Shown here piece by piece: positions 10,067 to 22,603 of a DNA stretch of 64,000 nt (positions are counted from its first letter, which is position 1; every line of letters starts with the position of its first letter). The notes under the pieces are model-generated. The model saw only the letters and a program-made list of their open reading frames with translations. It was not told the origin of the DNA and did not search any database. A program made the position numbers and the translations under genes. Source of the DNA: Paragonimus skrjabini miyazakii (taxonomy: Eukaryota > Platyhelminthes > Trematoda > Plagiorchiida > Troglotrematidae); contig JTDE01000281.1 of assembly GCA_014338405.1 (NCBI GenBank), positions 19,591-83,590 of the forward strand. Reading direction: 5' to 3'.

Positions 10067-12867
10067 GTGAGTTTTGTTTATAAGCACATGTACTCGTTTA
10101 CATGCTTAGATTTTCAGTTTCTACATCACCGTGCATTTGATTTTGTGCGACATAATAGGTCACTTGTGGAAGGCGCAAACACTTGTCGATAGCTCACAAT
10201 TAGACGGGGACGTTCGAGCGAATCCCACACCGAGCTTTCAGCCTCATGGTTGACAGTATTACCGTGGCAATCTCTTATTCAAAGTCCAAATTTGGATTAG
10301 TTTATCGGGTATGGTGAATTAACCAACTATTGCGTAGTAAACACTAACAGTTAGTTCTGTTAACCTGGATAGTATTTATTGTAGCGTTCGACCCGTCTTC
10401 GCAGAAGATACACATAACGTGATTTTGACCGCCTTTGTACCCGCCAGTTATCTTGTTTCAGCTGGTCTGCTTGTGTGGCGAACAGTTGGTAGGTATTTAG
10501 CAGAGCTCCAATGGAAGTAGATATTCTCGTCGTCTTCCCCACAGTCCATTGTATAACATGGCTGGTGGCGATTTGAAAGATCCCAAGCCGGCCAGTCGTT
10601 ATCACGATCGCGGTTCATAGCGATTTTGACCATTCTACTGAACTATCGTCTGTCATGTTGGGAACATTAACACCGTTGGTCGGAAACGCCCTGTGACATA
10701 ACTATACATGGCAGTCAGTGATGAGTGTGCATCCGTGTAATTTTTAAATAATGTTTTTGCTTATTCATCCGTCAAATTGTACGCCACCATCTGAATCGGT
10801 AGCAGCCCAGCCGTAGTGTCTACAACTACGGCTCGGAGTTGAAAATTTGTCCATGTTTCACTGACATGCTTCACCATATGTCTTTTCTTGCAATGACATC
10901 ATCATGTCTCGAAAACATCTGAGTTGTGTTTGATTTTATATCTGGCTGTCGCTCGTCAAGTTCTTATTTGAAAGAAATAGAAGGAAATGAGTCTGGAACG
11001 TACCGCACCCTTCTCAACCTTCTCCTCAAAGACCACAACGAACGTTGGAAATAAATGGTGTGAAGTCTATAGAAAACAGTTTTTAACAGCCAGCTTTATA
11101 TGTTATGGCGATCCTGCTCGAGATATGAGCAATACCAGTACTTCTTGTTGAGCATCCAAACATATAGATTGGCTGGTTTCCATGTTCTGTAAAGGGGGAG
11201 CATTGTACTAACCTCATGCAAAACTTCTATTAATGTCTGTGAGGAGTGGTCTCCAAGGCACGCATGCCTTCTTTATCGTTGTTGCTTGTTTGGTTTGCAT
11301 ATTTAAGCATCCCACAATTTTATTTGCAACGCAATGGGCTGTTACGTAGATTCTGTGTAATTTCTACCGTTGAAAGTTGTCCATAGATGTGACAACGTGA
11401 TTTCACAACTCGTTTGGTCTAACCTGACTACCTGATAAGTACCCCACTGACCACATTTCAGAATCTTCTGAGATGTTTTTATTACACTTCGCACAGTTTG
11501 TACGGTTTCTGCAGGTGGTTTATTGATAGATGCACCATGCTTTTTCTCTGTTACACTCTATCGACTCGGACCGGATATAATCGATGGGCGGTTTGGTAGA
11601 CTGTCAGTATCTGTCATACGTTAACCTGCTGTAGAATACTGTGCACAGCTGTTAGGCTTTGGATAATTCGTATTTTGTGACTTGACCTCGTCAGAGTGCA
11701 TGTTGATAAGGTTCTGAGAGAAACAGTTTGGGAGGTCATTTTCATTGTCTGATGAATGGGTTCGTGGACAGTCTGTTTGGTGTGTCAAACCGTCTGATTT
11801 TTGTAGTCTGCCTCAGTTTGCTGCTCGAAGTACTGTTACATATGACACCATTCAAACGGAACCAAAACTGCGTTAATGTATTCTATTTCATTCTGCTACG
11901 TGTTACCAGACTGTGCTCCAATTAGAAAATTAAGGGCAAATTGCCGCTAATGTTTTACTACTGATTTAGCGTGAGTAGATAGATTTACATCAAAGATACT
12001 CAAGATGGTGTTTATTTTGCCTATGCGTTTCAATTGAAATTCCCGCTATCAACCTTTTGGTTCATACATCTAAATTACACATGCTTCTTTCCATTTATTG
12101 GCTGAACGGAGCAACCACGTTGGTTTCCTGCTTACTGATTATATGAGATGGGCTATGTGTTCGATAGCCTGCGCGGAGCCGCAATCAAATCTTTCCTCGC
12201 AATGCAAATCTGTAATAATTTACGATTTAGTCAATTAGGCTGCTTTACTAGACTTTTCGGACCTGAAATTTGTTATAGCTTGCATGTCGTATACTTTGTT
12301 ATCACTGCGGTGCTATTTGGTGATGGTTGATGTGCTCTGTTTGTCACTCTGTGCGTAGACAGGAAATCTATCCATTCAGCTGTCGTTGGTTGCGCCACAT
12401 ATCGCCCCGCTACTTTGCACTCCATTGCATTTAACGTAAGATGGATATTGCTAACATACCTAAATATAAATAGGAAATTCTCCGTTTCTACCTTAGTTGG
12501 TTCTGCTTTGCGCCTGCAGGTCGTGTGTGTCTTAAATGTTTCGTCTGCAAATTCACGGGTCTTTTCGTACAACTCTAATTTATGTGTAAACATATATGCT
12601 GAAATATATGAAATATACATGACGCAGGACGTGTCGGTTTTCCTGAATTCGTATTGTTCTTTGTGGTCATTCTATATATTTTCTCTGTGAGAAGTGCCGA
12701 TATTGTTGTTGACGAGCGGAGCTGATTGATCCATCCTGGATCTCACACATAACATCATTGTGCTTGTGGTATTAACAGTTTCAAATTCTTTTATCGCTCA
12801 ATTAAGGAATGATTCCGATTTTATCAGCATTTCTCACGGTTTATTTTCTTCCCTCCAACACGATCAG
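10067..12867 (+). other. Intron of YIPF6 (about 2.8 kb)
   Basis: The interval between the two YIPF6 exons starts GTGAGT and ends CGATCAG. It is AT-rich, and no mobile element, RNA gene or further exon was recognised. A minus-strand frame at 10360-10605 with a basic C-terminus looks retroelement-like but could not be assigned. Confidence 0.6.
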
Positions 12868-13147
12868 GTCATTTCTGCAGACCGTGTGCATTCTGGGTTA
12901 CTGCATTCTGCCACTGGTCATTAGTCTCGTGTTTTGCCGCATCTTGTTGTTTACAAGTTCGGATTCTGTTTGGATATTCGCCATTCGTCTATTGGTCGTT
13001 GCATTCGGTCTGGTGTACTCCTCGTTTGCCTCGTTCGTCTTTCTCATTCCAACACAGCCGGCAAATCGAGTCGGAATGGCTCTTTACCCCATTTGCCTTC
13101 TCTACTTCTTTTTTGCCTGGCTAGTCATTTCTGTTCCTAGCCAGTAA
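12868..13147 (+). CDS. YIPF6: YIPF6, 3'-terminal coding exon
   Basis: The last coding exon completes the protein. After the split Val codon it reads SFLQTVCILGYCILPLVISL, the near-invariant ISFFQSLCVLGYC-type signature of the Yip1 domain. Three more hydrophobic segments follow: VFCRILLF, WIFAIRLLVVAFGLVYSSFA and YPICLLYFFFAWLVISV. Between the last two, PTQPANRVGMALYP corresponds to the conserved SQPPNRRALAVYP loop. It ends with VPSQ and a TAA stop, as in animal homologues (FTPQ in human). The exon has 280 nt and no internal stop. A possible AATAAA polyadenylation signal is at 13545-13550. With the exon at 9938-10066 it accounts for roughly the C-terminal 60% of a protein of about 230-240 residues. 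Confidence 0.93.
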
Positions 13148-13544
13148 ACGTTTTCACCAGGTTTGACGACTGTGCTCCGATGGTTTGCACACCGCACGAT
13201 TGTCTTGCTTCTGTGTGGTTTTCAAATCAGAAAGTCCATGTTGGTGGATCGGTTCAGCTCCTGTTCGTCATCGTTTTTCGCACTCGTGATTTCCGTTAAC
13301 CTGTCTGTGACGAAGGCGTTTCAGTCGTTTCCACGATGCTGTTAAAGCGTCTAAAAGTTTATTGACCCGTTTATTTTGGTCTCTTTCTCTTACTCAGCTC
13401 CTAACAATTAACGCACTATGTACTTTCGCCTAGAATGTCTGCTCTCGATTCAGGATTGATTTATTTCTGTTGTTTGTGTACGATCGTTTTATTTTTTCTG
13501 CGTCATTTTCCCCACATCTATCCGATATCTCGAAAGTATAGTTG

Positions 13545-13550
13545 AATAAA
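13545..13550 (+). promoter_or_regulatory. Possible YIPF6 polyadenylation signal
   Basis: A canonical AATAAA lies 398 nt after the YIPF6 stop codon on the same strand. No other AATAAA was noticed between the stop and this site. Use of this site is inferred from position only. Confidence 0.35.
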
Positions 13551-15199
13551 AATTCATGGATATCGTTACCGGTTTTCAGAATACAACCCCGGCTATCTCA
13601 AAACAGCTGGTAAATAATTCAGCTGATCGCTTTCACCCATGTACCATTCCAAAATGTTATGTAATATCTTAACTGGTTATTCACTGTGTGTATTGCAGAT
13701 CTCGCGCTATGCTGTCGTGCAGAGGGCCTTTTTGTGATAACCTCCACGACGTAAGATGTTTTGTCTTCTCTTGTATCCTGCTGGCTCAATCTGTTGTTCT
13801 ATTACCACTCGATTTGGATTTTGAGACTCAATATGTTTTATGGATTCTGTTCAGTCATTTCACACGAACAGTCTAATGAGGCTCGCCTTAAGATCAGCTA
13901 TCCACTATCAATACTAACCCGACGTGGGTCTTATTAGAAGGGCTGTTCACAGAAGGTGTTTTCTCAGTGTCGGAACATAAGTTCAATCCCAATTCAATGC
14001 TAATTTTCACTCTCTCAGCACATCTTTCTGCTGATCATTAAAGTAGACGGCGGAGTTTACCTTTATGTACCCGCCTTCACCACATGACAGCCAAATATAT
14101 CAGACACATCCAGCGTGTAGTGCGTAAGCATAATGTCATTGTTCATTCGACTTGGTTATCATGCGATCATTCGAACGTCTTAATGCTTCCAGTATGTTTC
14201 ATCTTGCAAAGAATGTTATTCAATACACAATGCTATTGTCTTGAAGCCCAAAACACTGTGGAGCCTAGGGGGTATGCATCGCTGTCGCGATTGGGCAAAA
14301 CGTTGCTGCTCTGGGTCATCCAAAACGTTTTCCCGTCTCATTTGTGCCACTGGTAACGGGAAGCCAACCTTGACTGAGAAAATGTGCGGAGCTATCGGAC
14401 TATGGACTAAATTCCTTGGACAGCAAATCACTCCGGCCGTTGCGTGCACTTCCGGACACCTTCTATGCCACTTGGTCTGTTGACATTTCCACGCCCACGG
14501 GTATAGGAGTCCGATTTGAATTCGGGTTCTCGGAACATTATTAGGCATTCGGCTCTTGAAGATGGTCAGAATCTTGATAGTTTTTCTCCTTAATATTTAT
14601 GTCAGCAGGGCCGTTCCAAATGATACGTTTGGTTAACGTCATCCTCGTTTTCACAAAGGGCTCACATACTTCAAGTGCTAATTGCCGAGGGGCCAACTTG
14701 CGCCTTATTGCGTTGAGTGTTTACAGCTGTTTTACTTCACAAACTCTATCTAACACTCAAGCAACGTATACTCCAGGAGTAAGTTGGGTTTCACCCTGGC
14801 TGTGATTGTACCTTTACACTCCGTCAGGTGCCGACAATGAGGGGGGTGGTGATTCAGATCATGTATCCAAGACGCATGTTGACATTCTGAAAACAGGTCA
14901 CTGTCAGATTTCGGGCCTGGTTAGGGTCCATGCCAGTTTATTGTCAATCTTTTGCGCTGTAGATTTGCCAAGTTTCATTTTCTATTCATTTTTGTAATAG
15001 CCAAGTTTCTAGTGAACACTATCAGGTTGCTATACTGTGAATATCTGTCTAGGTACTAGACTTCTGAACCTAAAACATGCATGAGACGTTGCTTTAATCT
15101 GCGTTTGTTCCAAAAAACATTCCAAACATCGCGTATCTTTGCTTGTTAGCCTGACAAGACGTTTGCATCTTGGAGTGTAGAGTGTTGCAAGTCTGTTGG
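13551..15199. other. No recognised gene
   Basis: AT-rich sequence with overlapping short frames on both strands around 14216-14548. Neither frame resembles a known protein, and no strong splice-site pair brackets them. Confidence 0.4.
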
Positions 15200-15570
15200 G
15201 GGCCCTTCGCCCTCTCCCAACTCTGACGGTGGGTTGCTAGAGGTAGTTAGGAAGTTCCTATACGTTGGCAACCGCGTCAACGCTGTTAGAATGTCTGCTA
15301 AGGTCATCAATTATATAGACAAAGTTCCGATGATGTTTGTCAACTTGCGCCGTGTATGGCATCGATGGGATATCAGTCATTCTCTGAGACACTGAATGTA
15401 AGGTGCAACTTTACGGTTGACCTGTCGTACAGCTGCGAACCTTGATCTATCTACACTGAAGGTATGTAATTAGTCCGTCTTCGACCACTGGCATATTCGA
15501 AGCGTCAACGGTTTGTTCTGAGAACGCCGCATCAGCAGCGACGAAGTTCATCGATGTGCTTTCGGGACGG
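15200..15570 (+). pseudogene. LINE remnant (RT C-terminal region)
   Basis: Plus-strand frames read EVVRKFLYVGNRVN, then AKVINYIDKV, then FVNLRRVWHRWDISHSLR, followed after a shift by SYSCEPWSIYTEG. This matches the order seen in RTE-like LINE C-termini (a YVGS block, ARISKA, a LRRLWRRxDI block, LLYxxETWPLRxED). The copy is short, with at least one frameshift and stops, and no ends could be defined. It is closer to the 7130-9660 family in this region than to the element at 1623-4945. Confidence 0.6.
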
Positions 15571-18555
15571 ACTAACTTTGTCTGTTATTCAGCATAGTAA
15601 TCTTGTTTCAGTCTTTGTTGAGTCGGATACCTCTTAAAATCGCCAACTTACTGATTGTCGCGTAACGCTTTGTGTACGAATGTTGGGTCGAGCAGAAAAC
15701 GACAGCTCGGGACCAGCATGACCTGGGTTCGGGGCTTGCGAACGGTGACTTTAAAACCTGTTTCATTAAGGCGTTCCTGATTGGTGTTTGAGGAGACAGT
15801 TCACACATTTAGCTGAGAGTGTTGCCTGTCAGCGAATGGCAGAAGTCAATAGCTTGCGTATTGCAGCTCACTGTGCCTTGAGTTAGCTTTCTTCCACATC
15901 TTTTTCAAAGCTAACCTGATTTATTGTGAATGCTCGTCGACTATATACCTATGGGCTACATGGTCGCTGAAAGAAAGAGTTTGCGACACTAATACTGTTC
16001 GTGCGGCTGCGGGTTCGATATTCATCTGCTGCGACTGTAGTTTTAGGTGTCTGACTACCATCCGACTGGTATGTAAATCGTTATGCCACATTGTGACAGA
16101 CATTGTTACATAAAACCCAGACACTGAAGGGGTGGGCATACTGCTCAATTTTTTTCAACGACTAGATTCTTGTCCTGTCTACCTCATTGTTTTTATTTCT
16201 TTTTTATAACGCACGGTATCTGTTTGTACTTCTCCGACCAAACAGTTACTGTTATAAGCGTTTTGACGGTCGGTCTCTTGCAGTCTACCTAGCCTGAGGC
16301 ATGTGAATTTCTCACTGTCTACCTTCACTCGAATATCACACTTATTCTAAGAATATAGTCCCGTTTGTTGCACTCAGAGGTTCCCGTACCAATTAATTCT
16401 TCAAGGACACTATGGCCTATCAGCTATCCAGGTTTACAATATCGGTTACCCTGTTTACAGTTGATTTGGGACTCGAATCTGCATCACTGATTCCAGAATT
16501 GCCTGGAGTTATCAGGCTCGGATAACTTCTTATTTTTGTTCCTGCTTGCAATCATCTTATCATGAGCGAGTGCAGCTCTTTATCTATTTGCCAAAGTAAT
16601 TGAATTAGACGATCGTTACCCTTCTACCTATTATCACGTCAGCTAATGGCACAAGTTACTGTTGATGTGGACTCAGTTCATTTTGCTACGTAATCAGGAT
16701 GTAGCACACATCTATTTTCGATACAACCTCTTCTTCCACACAATCGCTTGTTATCACGAGGGGTCCGAAGTGTTCTGCGACTTGCATAAACCATTCAGAG
16801 TAATTGCTTGTGTTCACAGTGCGTCAACACATCTTGCTGGCCTGGTGCGTGTTGGTGTGCAACTGTAAATTAAATGATTGGCGAAACAATCGTCATGTAG
16901 ACGACGAACTGATGAGTATTCGAGGGCTTTGTTTGTTGTATGTATCTCTGATTGCTCTCGTATGAAGAGTTATTGCCCGTTATTTCAAATAAAAACCGTG
17001 AACACAATTTGACTGAGATGACCTGATTACCATTTTGTCTGAAAAAATAGGTTCCCTTTAACCGCTTAATCAGAGCAGAAAGAAGACGTATTGCGACATG
17101 TTAACATTTCGTTTCCTCTCATCAGTCCCAAATATAATGCATACAAATTATATACATCGGACAAATAGGAACAACAATGACTAGAAGCGCCTAAAAACAC
17201 ACCAAGTATTGTGTGGTTAGGATGACGTCAGCGCCAGTGGGCTACTTCAGTCACTTTTGTGCACATAATTTCGACCGGTGAGTTCGGGTGAGTATCGCTT
17301 TGGAAAAAAACAGTAACTTATGGTTTCAATTGTGCATTATTGTCTTGAATGAGTTAACTTAGTCAACTTAGTGACCCGTCGTTATAGGGTGTTCAGCAGT
17401 CGATGATGTTAGGTTTCAAGCAGCCTGTCCACTAATTTGAGGCCGGTGCGTGATCATTTGTTTCAATCTGTTCGGGATGCGTTTGGCCACTTGGTATAAT
17501 GTGTATCCATCTGTTCTGCCTATGTGAACATCGCCAGCACACTGTATGAGTAGTGCTGTGCCAGCAGATATGTTGTACAGTTGTTTATTCTTGAATGACT
17601 GGTGTCGTTGCTGTTGCTACACCTCAGAGAAAAATTCAGCGTATAGTTGGTTGTAACACAGTAAGTAGTATCTAAATAGACATCGTTGAACAGTCGATAA
17701 CGTGTTCTCGTTTAATAGGTCTATATGTAGGATAATGCGTTGTCATTACTCGTCCTATGCAAATATCATCGTGAAGACAACGAACTTGGTACAGCTACTA
17801 ATGAAATTCACTACATAGTAGTCGTCCCAAACAATCGGTGAACTGCACTGCAACAGCCAAGAACGTTAACCATGTACCTGATCTACTCACTCGAATGTAA
17901 GGCCGATTTCGCTGAGCATCTTTCCCTGGTGTACGTCCCATCGACAAACACGGTCTACAGTCCCTTGCTTTGTAGTGGCTGCTCTTATTTCGCTTTGCTC
18001 AGCCTTAGTTTATCATATTTCTAGTCCATCTTGTCAAGGTCTTTGACAAAACTTCATGGCGTACACAAATGGAGGATTGAAATTTTTTTCTACTTCGTCT
18101 AACCATTTCAGTTCGGGCATTTTTATGGTTGCAATGAGCTAGGTTGGTTGTTTCTCATTGGCTGAAACTCGTCTGACCACATCCTTTGATTCTATCGAAT
18201 GTGTGTTGGAACATATATACCGACACCCAAAGTTTTCCGTGCCTTTGTCATTCTCAACTTTCAGCTGCCACTCTTGGTGGCGGTCGAATAATACTGCGCT
18301 GGTTATGGTCTTATGAATAAAATCAAGTAGCTTTAAAGCGTTAGATGTTCATGGCCCGGATTGGAGGAGTTTTGAAAATGCAAGCTCCAAAGTAGTGTAT
18401 GCAGATGCACTGTCGCTTCCGGTTTCTAGACGAATGCCACTAGTGCTTCGGGCCAGAATATTGTACAGTTTCACAAAATCCATGGCTCACGCAGTTGGCT
18501 GATTGTTTTGTGCGGCTCGAACTTCGGAGAAACATTCTGAGATGGTTTCAGTCCA
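15571..18555. other. No recognised gene
   Basis: Only short frames were seen. A GGTTCGATATTC string at about 16013 looks like a pol III B box but has no partner A box or foldable tRNA around it. The sequence just before 18556 may be more decayed LINE. Confidence 0.35.
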
Positions 18556-18655
18556 CACCAGAAAACGTCTGATTGGATTTCCAGTTTCACCTTATCACGG
18601 AACAATCGGGATTCTTTACGGCGCCATAGATGACGAAGGTTTATGAATCATTGGA
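18556..18655 (-). pseudogene. Short LINE remnant of the 1623-4945 family
   Basis: The minus strand reads a LRHLWRRKE-like block, matching FAKLRHLWRRKEVRLSLKGR of the full-length element (about 2340-2270). Around 100 bp can be aligned by eye; flanking homology is not clear and no ends could be placed. Confidence 0.5.
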
Positions 18656-19589
18656 ATTTTACGGATTAGATAAAACTGACAATGGTTGTATACTCTGAAT
18701 TTTGTGTTTAGTAACAGCACTAAAACAGAGGAATAGAAAAGCGTACAAGAAAAACAGCCAAACAGAAAGTTTTGTCTCAGGACTGTTAAGAATCATGAGA
18801 GCTGGAATCAAAATAAGGCCTAGTTAATTAGAATATAGACGGAGAAGTGTGACTTGGACAATAACAGTCAAACATTAAACAAATGTATTTTAACTGGCTT
18901 GAGTTAGCATTAGAGTTCTTATGTAACTTCAAGGTAGTGCTGATGGTCAGACTGATTGTAGACTCTAACTAACATCAATACTGTGTGTGCTAGGTCTTTA
19001 CATAAAGACATCTATTAATGGCACTGTGAACAATTTCAAGTAGGGTATCCCCAGTGTCTTCGGTATTCTCATGGGCGTTTCGTTAGTAATATTTGTGTCT
19101 GTTGGAATGACACTAAGTAAGATGCGGTGGACATTCAAGCAGTCTGCTTACAATAGCTATTCTAGCTGGACCGTCTACGCTACACCAAAGTGGACTCAGG
19201 ATGCTCGAACATTAGATTTGCTTACACAAACTACTGGATTGCCTTTATTCCAGACCTTCTATCCTTTTCAACACACATTACGCCTGTCGGTTCTCCCCGC
19301 AGCTCTGCGGGAAAGCACGCGAAATCATGTCTAAGGGACGCATCAAAACGATCAGGAAGTGTTAATGCATTCGTTATTGAGTGACACTCAGCAACATAGG
19401 CACTTGTTGGCCATGAGGTCATGGACTCGTCGTTCACTTTCCTGTTTCCTATAGCGGTTGTGCTCTTTTTCATAACAGCCAAATGTTAACGGCTGATGAG
19501 GATGTGAAAAGTGTGTTTATGTTGTAATTCGTGTCAAATGTCTCAAGAGTGCTCACTGTTTCAAAGCATAATCTTATCAGGGTAAACTC

Positions 19590-19629
19590 TATCTTGTACC
19601 ATTATTTAATGCTTTGAAAGTACAAGATA
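19590..19629. other. Perfect 10-bp inverted repeat (hairpin) in probable 3' UTR
   Basis: TATCTTGTAC (19590-19599) and GTACAAGATA (19620-19629) are exact reverse complements around a 20-nt loop. It lies 20 nt beyond the stop of the minus-strand exon at 19649-19777, so it would fold in that gene's 3' UTR, next to an ATTAAA-type element. A role in mRNA ending or stability is inference. Confidence 0.55.
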
Positions 19630-19648
19630 AATCTTCTATATACCAGTG

Positions 19649-19777
19649 TTATTTTTTAAACTTTTCAACTTGCTCCGCAGATAAAATGTGTGATATGATT
19701 ATGGTGTATTCTTCAGTAGTCAGTTTATCGTTTGGTTGAAACTTCACTCCAAGATCTTCAAAGTCTGTGACTGTTTC
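19649..19777 (-). CDS. Probable 3'-terminal exon of an unidentified gene
   Basis: A minus-strand acceptor with a long pyrimidine tract and ATTCTAAAG precedes 42 codons and a TAA stop. The product starts ETVTDFEDLGVKFQPNDKL, continues TTEEYTIIISHILSAEQVEK and ends FKK. The composition is typical of a soluble acidic/helical C-terminus and the exon is open throughout in phase 0. I do not recognise the family. No preceding exon was found with confidence; a frame at 19795-20025 is more likely intronic. Unlike nearby frames it is not repeat-like, which is why it is called as a host exon. Confidence 0.42.
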   Translation of the reverse strand, partial: ETVTDFEDLGVKFQPNDKLTTEEYTIIISHILSAEQVEKFKK

Positions 19778-20025
19778 CTTTAGAATATCATTTATCAGAC
19801 AGATAAAAAAATCGTAAAAAGAGACATTCTCGTTGAATACTCTTTGGGGTTGAGAACGTTCGAGTTAAGTGTCATCTGTATCGAGCGCACAAGTTCATTT
19901 TGATAAAGTTTGCTAAGTCCAGCAGAACTCATATGCGGAAGACGGTATGACGGACAAACGAGCCATAAAGTCTTTAGGTGCGGAAAAATCACGACTGCTA
20001 TCCAGGTATGGGGGTATCCATGCAC

Positions 20026-21893
20026 CAGTGTATCGAAAAAAATATGACTAATGTCCTGCCCGACCAGGTCGCCGGCTCACCTATTTTTCATGTACGTTTC
20101 GTGAATCTTTAAAGAAATACTCACGTCTGACGACATCATTGAGCAAGAGAGACGATACGTTTAGCATCTCTGTCAGATTGGATACATTTTACTTTGCAAC
20201 AGTTGCTGGCATATTGCACTGGCAGACTTTCACACACCGCCAGTGATTTAGTTGACCAATCTGGCTGTGTTTTTATTTAATGTTATCGTAGAACACTGGG
20301 CACAGTCGCACGCTATCGCCAGTTCATTGGGGTACGCTTGATCTGCTTGATTAACTGTACGGTTCAGGTTGTGTCGCATTTAGACGTGTTTCTTCTGTAA
20401 TGGTGGAGTGTAATGAGCCCAACCGGACAGCTCAATTCTAGCTATCCATTCTCCCCGCATCTGGTCAGCAGACCCAGCGCATTAACTGTTACACCTATGC
20501 ACGCATCCTCCTGCCAAATCTGAAGACCATGGATCCACATCGCACGCTCCATAGGCTACCACGTGATCCGACGTTCTGGCCAGTTTGTACACACAAGTTC
20601 TGCTAAACGTCTCCCGCCCTCACTTCCCAGACGGACAGCAACCCTTTTCCCATCAACACTGCGGGTACCAATCCGCATATAAATACATACACGTTTGCTG
20701 AAGCTTCTCATGTGTTGACCGACAGGCATGTGATGCTCAATGATCGAACCAACAGACGAGACAGACAAAAAGAAAATGATGACCAGATCGGAGGCGCGAT
20801 TATTCTAACACTCGGTGGAATACCTCAACACGGTCTCGAAGTACGGCCGAAGCCCACAGTGGATAGAGTGTGAACAATACAAGCGACCGGATGAGCCATT
20901 GCCCAACGAGGTCGGACCAACAGACGAAGAATGCCAGGCGAAAACCCCACGGCGGAGGGCGACGGCCACATACACAAACCGGGTAAAAGTGCGCACGACG
21001 TGTGAGTGGAAACCTGGAGTGTGTTGTGGACAGGAATTCTGATTCATAAACGCGAACACGCGCCTGGCGTGTGTACCAGCAAGTTGGACAATAAGGATTG
21101 TGCTTTATTGAGCGCGTTTTTACTAAACCATTGTCTACTCTTATAATATACCTCAGTAATTAACTGTGTATCCTTATTTTGCCATAAGTAGTTGGTGTTA
21201 GGCCATGGCTAATTATTTATAGCCCACACATTGCACAAACTACTTAACGCTTCTATCATTAGAGCTACAAGCTCAATTAAATGCACACACCTAAGACATC
21301 CCAGCCGCTAGGAGCTTACCGATTGGACTCACCTGAACACTAACCCACGTATTAAGTAATTCCTTGGTTAAGCCACAACGAGTTAAAAACCAAAAGAGTT
21401 ATCGGTTTCGCAACGTTTCGACCCTCTCGGAGAGCCTTTATCAAGCGATTTAAATCAGAAAATTTGTTTTCCCATATCCGTTCCGTTTATGGTTCGGAAG
21501 TACTAACTAACCCACGTACATATGACAATAATCTCCTTCGCTTAGTCATTTTGGCAAGGAATCTCACTGACGATGATTCATTTTATTAGTAGGCTGCAAC
21601 GAAACAAGATTGTTCACTGTCTGTATGTGAACCGCACCATTCACCATCTCTCACCACTTCTTTTTCAAACATTGGTAATTTATTCCAGTTCACTGATATT
21701 TCAGTGACTCATGAGTTATCAAGAATCAATTACAATAAACTAGCATTGTAAGCGACCAGTCTGATGTGCATTCCGTAATCAGTGCAAGTGATACATCTAG
21801 TTGAACATTTTTCCCTATGAATCTGATGTTGGTGGTACAGCTAAGTGAATTCGTTAACAATGAACTGTTTACAGTTGAACTAAATCTAACCAA
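20026..21893. other. Unassigned; includes a GC-richer block at 20400-21060
   Basis: The block 20400-21060 is richer in G+C than its surroundings and has a TATAAATA string at about 20683. A frame on each strand reads low-complexity, charged protein. It may be the regulatory part of a retroelement such as a solo LTR, but no second copy or flanking duplication was seen. Confidence 0.25.
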
Positions 21894-22362
21894 ACTCATC
21901 AGTAATCAAAATATCGCTCAACAAGTTAACTATTTTTGTGGTTTGAACTTAGAAAGAAGTTCTTATCGCGAGGTCATCGCTTGGAATTAACAGGACACTC
22001 ACTGTATCTCCTTTCGAGGCGATCGGGCAACCTGATCATTACTCGCAAGCGGAAGTGGTTAGGCGTTCAGATATGATAAATCTGTCATGCTTAATATGAG
22101 GTTAATGGCACAGTGGTCAACACGGTTGTCTTATGAAAGCGTGGCCGGAGTTCTAATATCGGCCGTGACAAGGATATATACTACTGACGAGCTCCAGTGA
22201 GAGCGAAACTCGAGGTTAATGCTTCTTTTCAAAAGGGGTCAACCGAAGGGACACTGGGAACGCGACAGATACGATCAATTGTGGGTGATGTTCAATCTAT
22301 ATGAAAAATAAAAAAATCCCCTACTACTCATCAGTAATCCAAATATCGCTCAACAAGTTAAC
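21894..22362 (+). repeat. tRNA-like/hammerhead repeat, copy A (with start of a second unit)
   Basis: One unit of a dispersed family found at five loci here. In order: a conserved start with CATCAGTAATCAAAATATCG (21897), a middle with AACAGGAC and TGATCATTACTC, pol III-like A box (TGGCACAGTGGT, 22106-22117) and B-box-like region (22148-22160), the hammerhead core (22178-22222), a TTCTTTTCAAAAG block, and a GTGATGTTCAA block. Then the start motif appears again at 22329, about 432 bp after the first, so this locus holds one unit plus the beginning of another. The layout (pol III boxes plus hammerhead, tandem tendency) is that of the schistosome Sm-alpha family. Confidence 0.7.
22178..22222 (+). 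ncRNA. Hammerhead ribozyme domain of repeat copy A
   Basis: CTGACGA (22184-22190) is followed by stem II GCTC/GAGC (22191-22194, 22201-22204) around CAGTGA, GAAA (22205-22208) and a C-TCGA-G minimal stem III (22209-22214). Position 16.1 is G in place of the required U and position 17 is T, so this copy is probably inactive or very weak. Stem I (ATACTA with TAATGC) has two mismatches. Other copies keep GTC at the cleavage site, which supports the fold as ancestral. Confidence 0.68.
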
Positions 22363-22603
22363 GAATCACTTCATCTAGGTGGAGAACTGGCTAATCTCCA
22401 ATCAAGTTGAAGTTTGTTTTAGAACAGTACATATCAACAGGTGAACACGTAAGGACATTAAAGTGTCGAATATTACCTATTTTTTTGGTTTATTTTTCTC
22501 ACTCGGCTAGTAACAACAAATTCGGTATGGAAAGAGTTAAACGGGATAAATGAAGAATTACGTAACAGATACAGTATTCACTAAAGAAGACACATTAAGC
22601 AAA

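Noticed and set aside
14216..14548. Overlapping frames on both strands as a gene
   Set aside because: No motif, no splice pair, and both strands equally open, which is typical of chance.
16909..16930. CTGATGAG at 16909 as a hammerhead
   Set aside because: No GAAA segment or pairing partner downstream.
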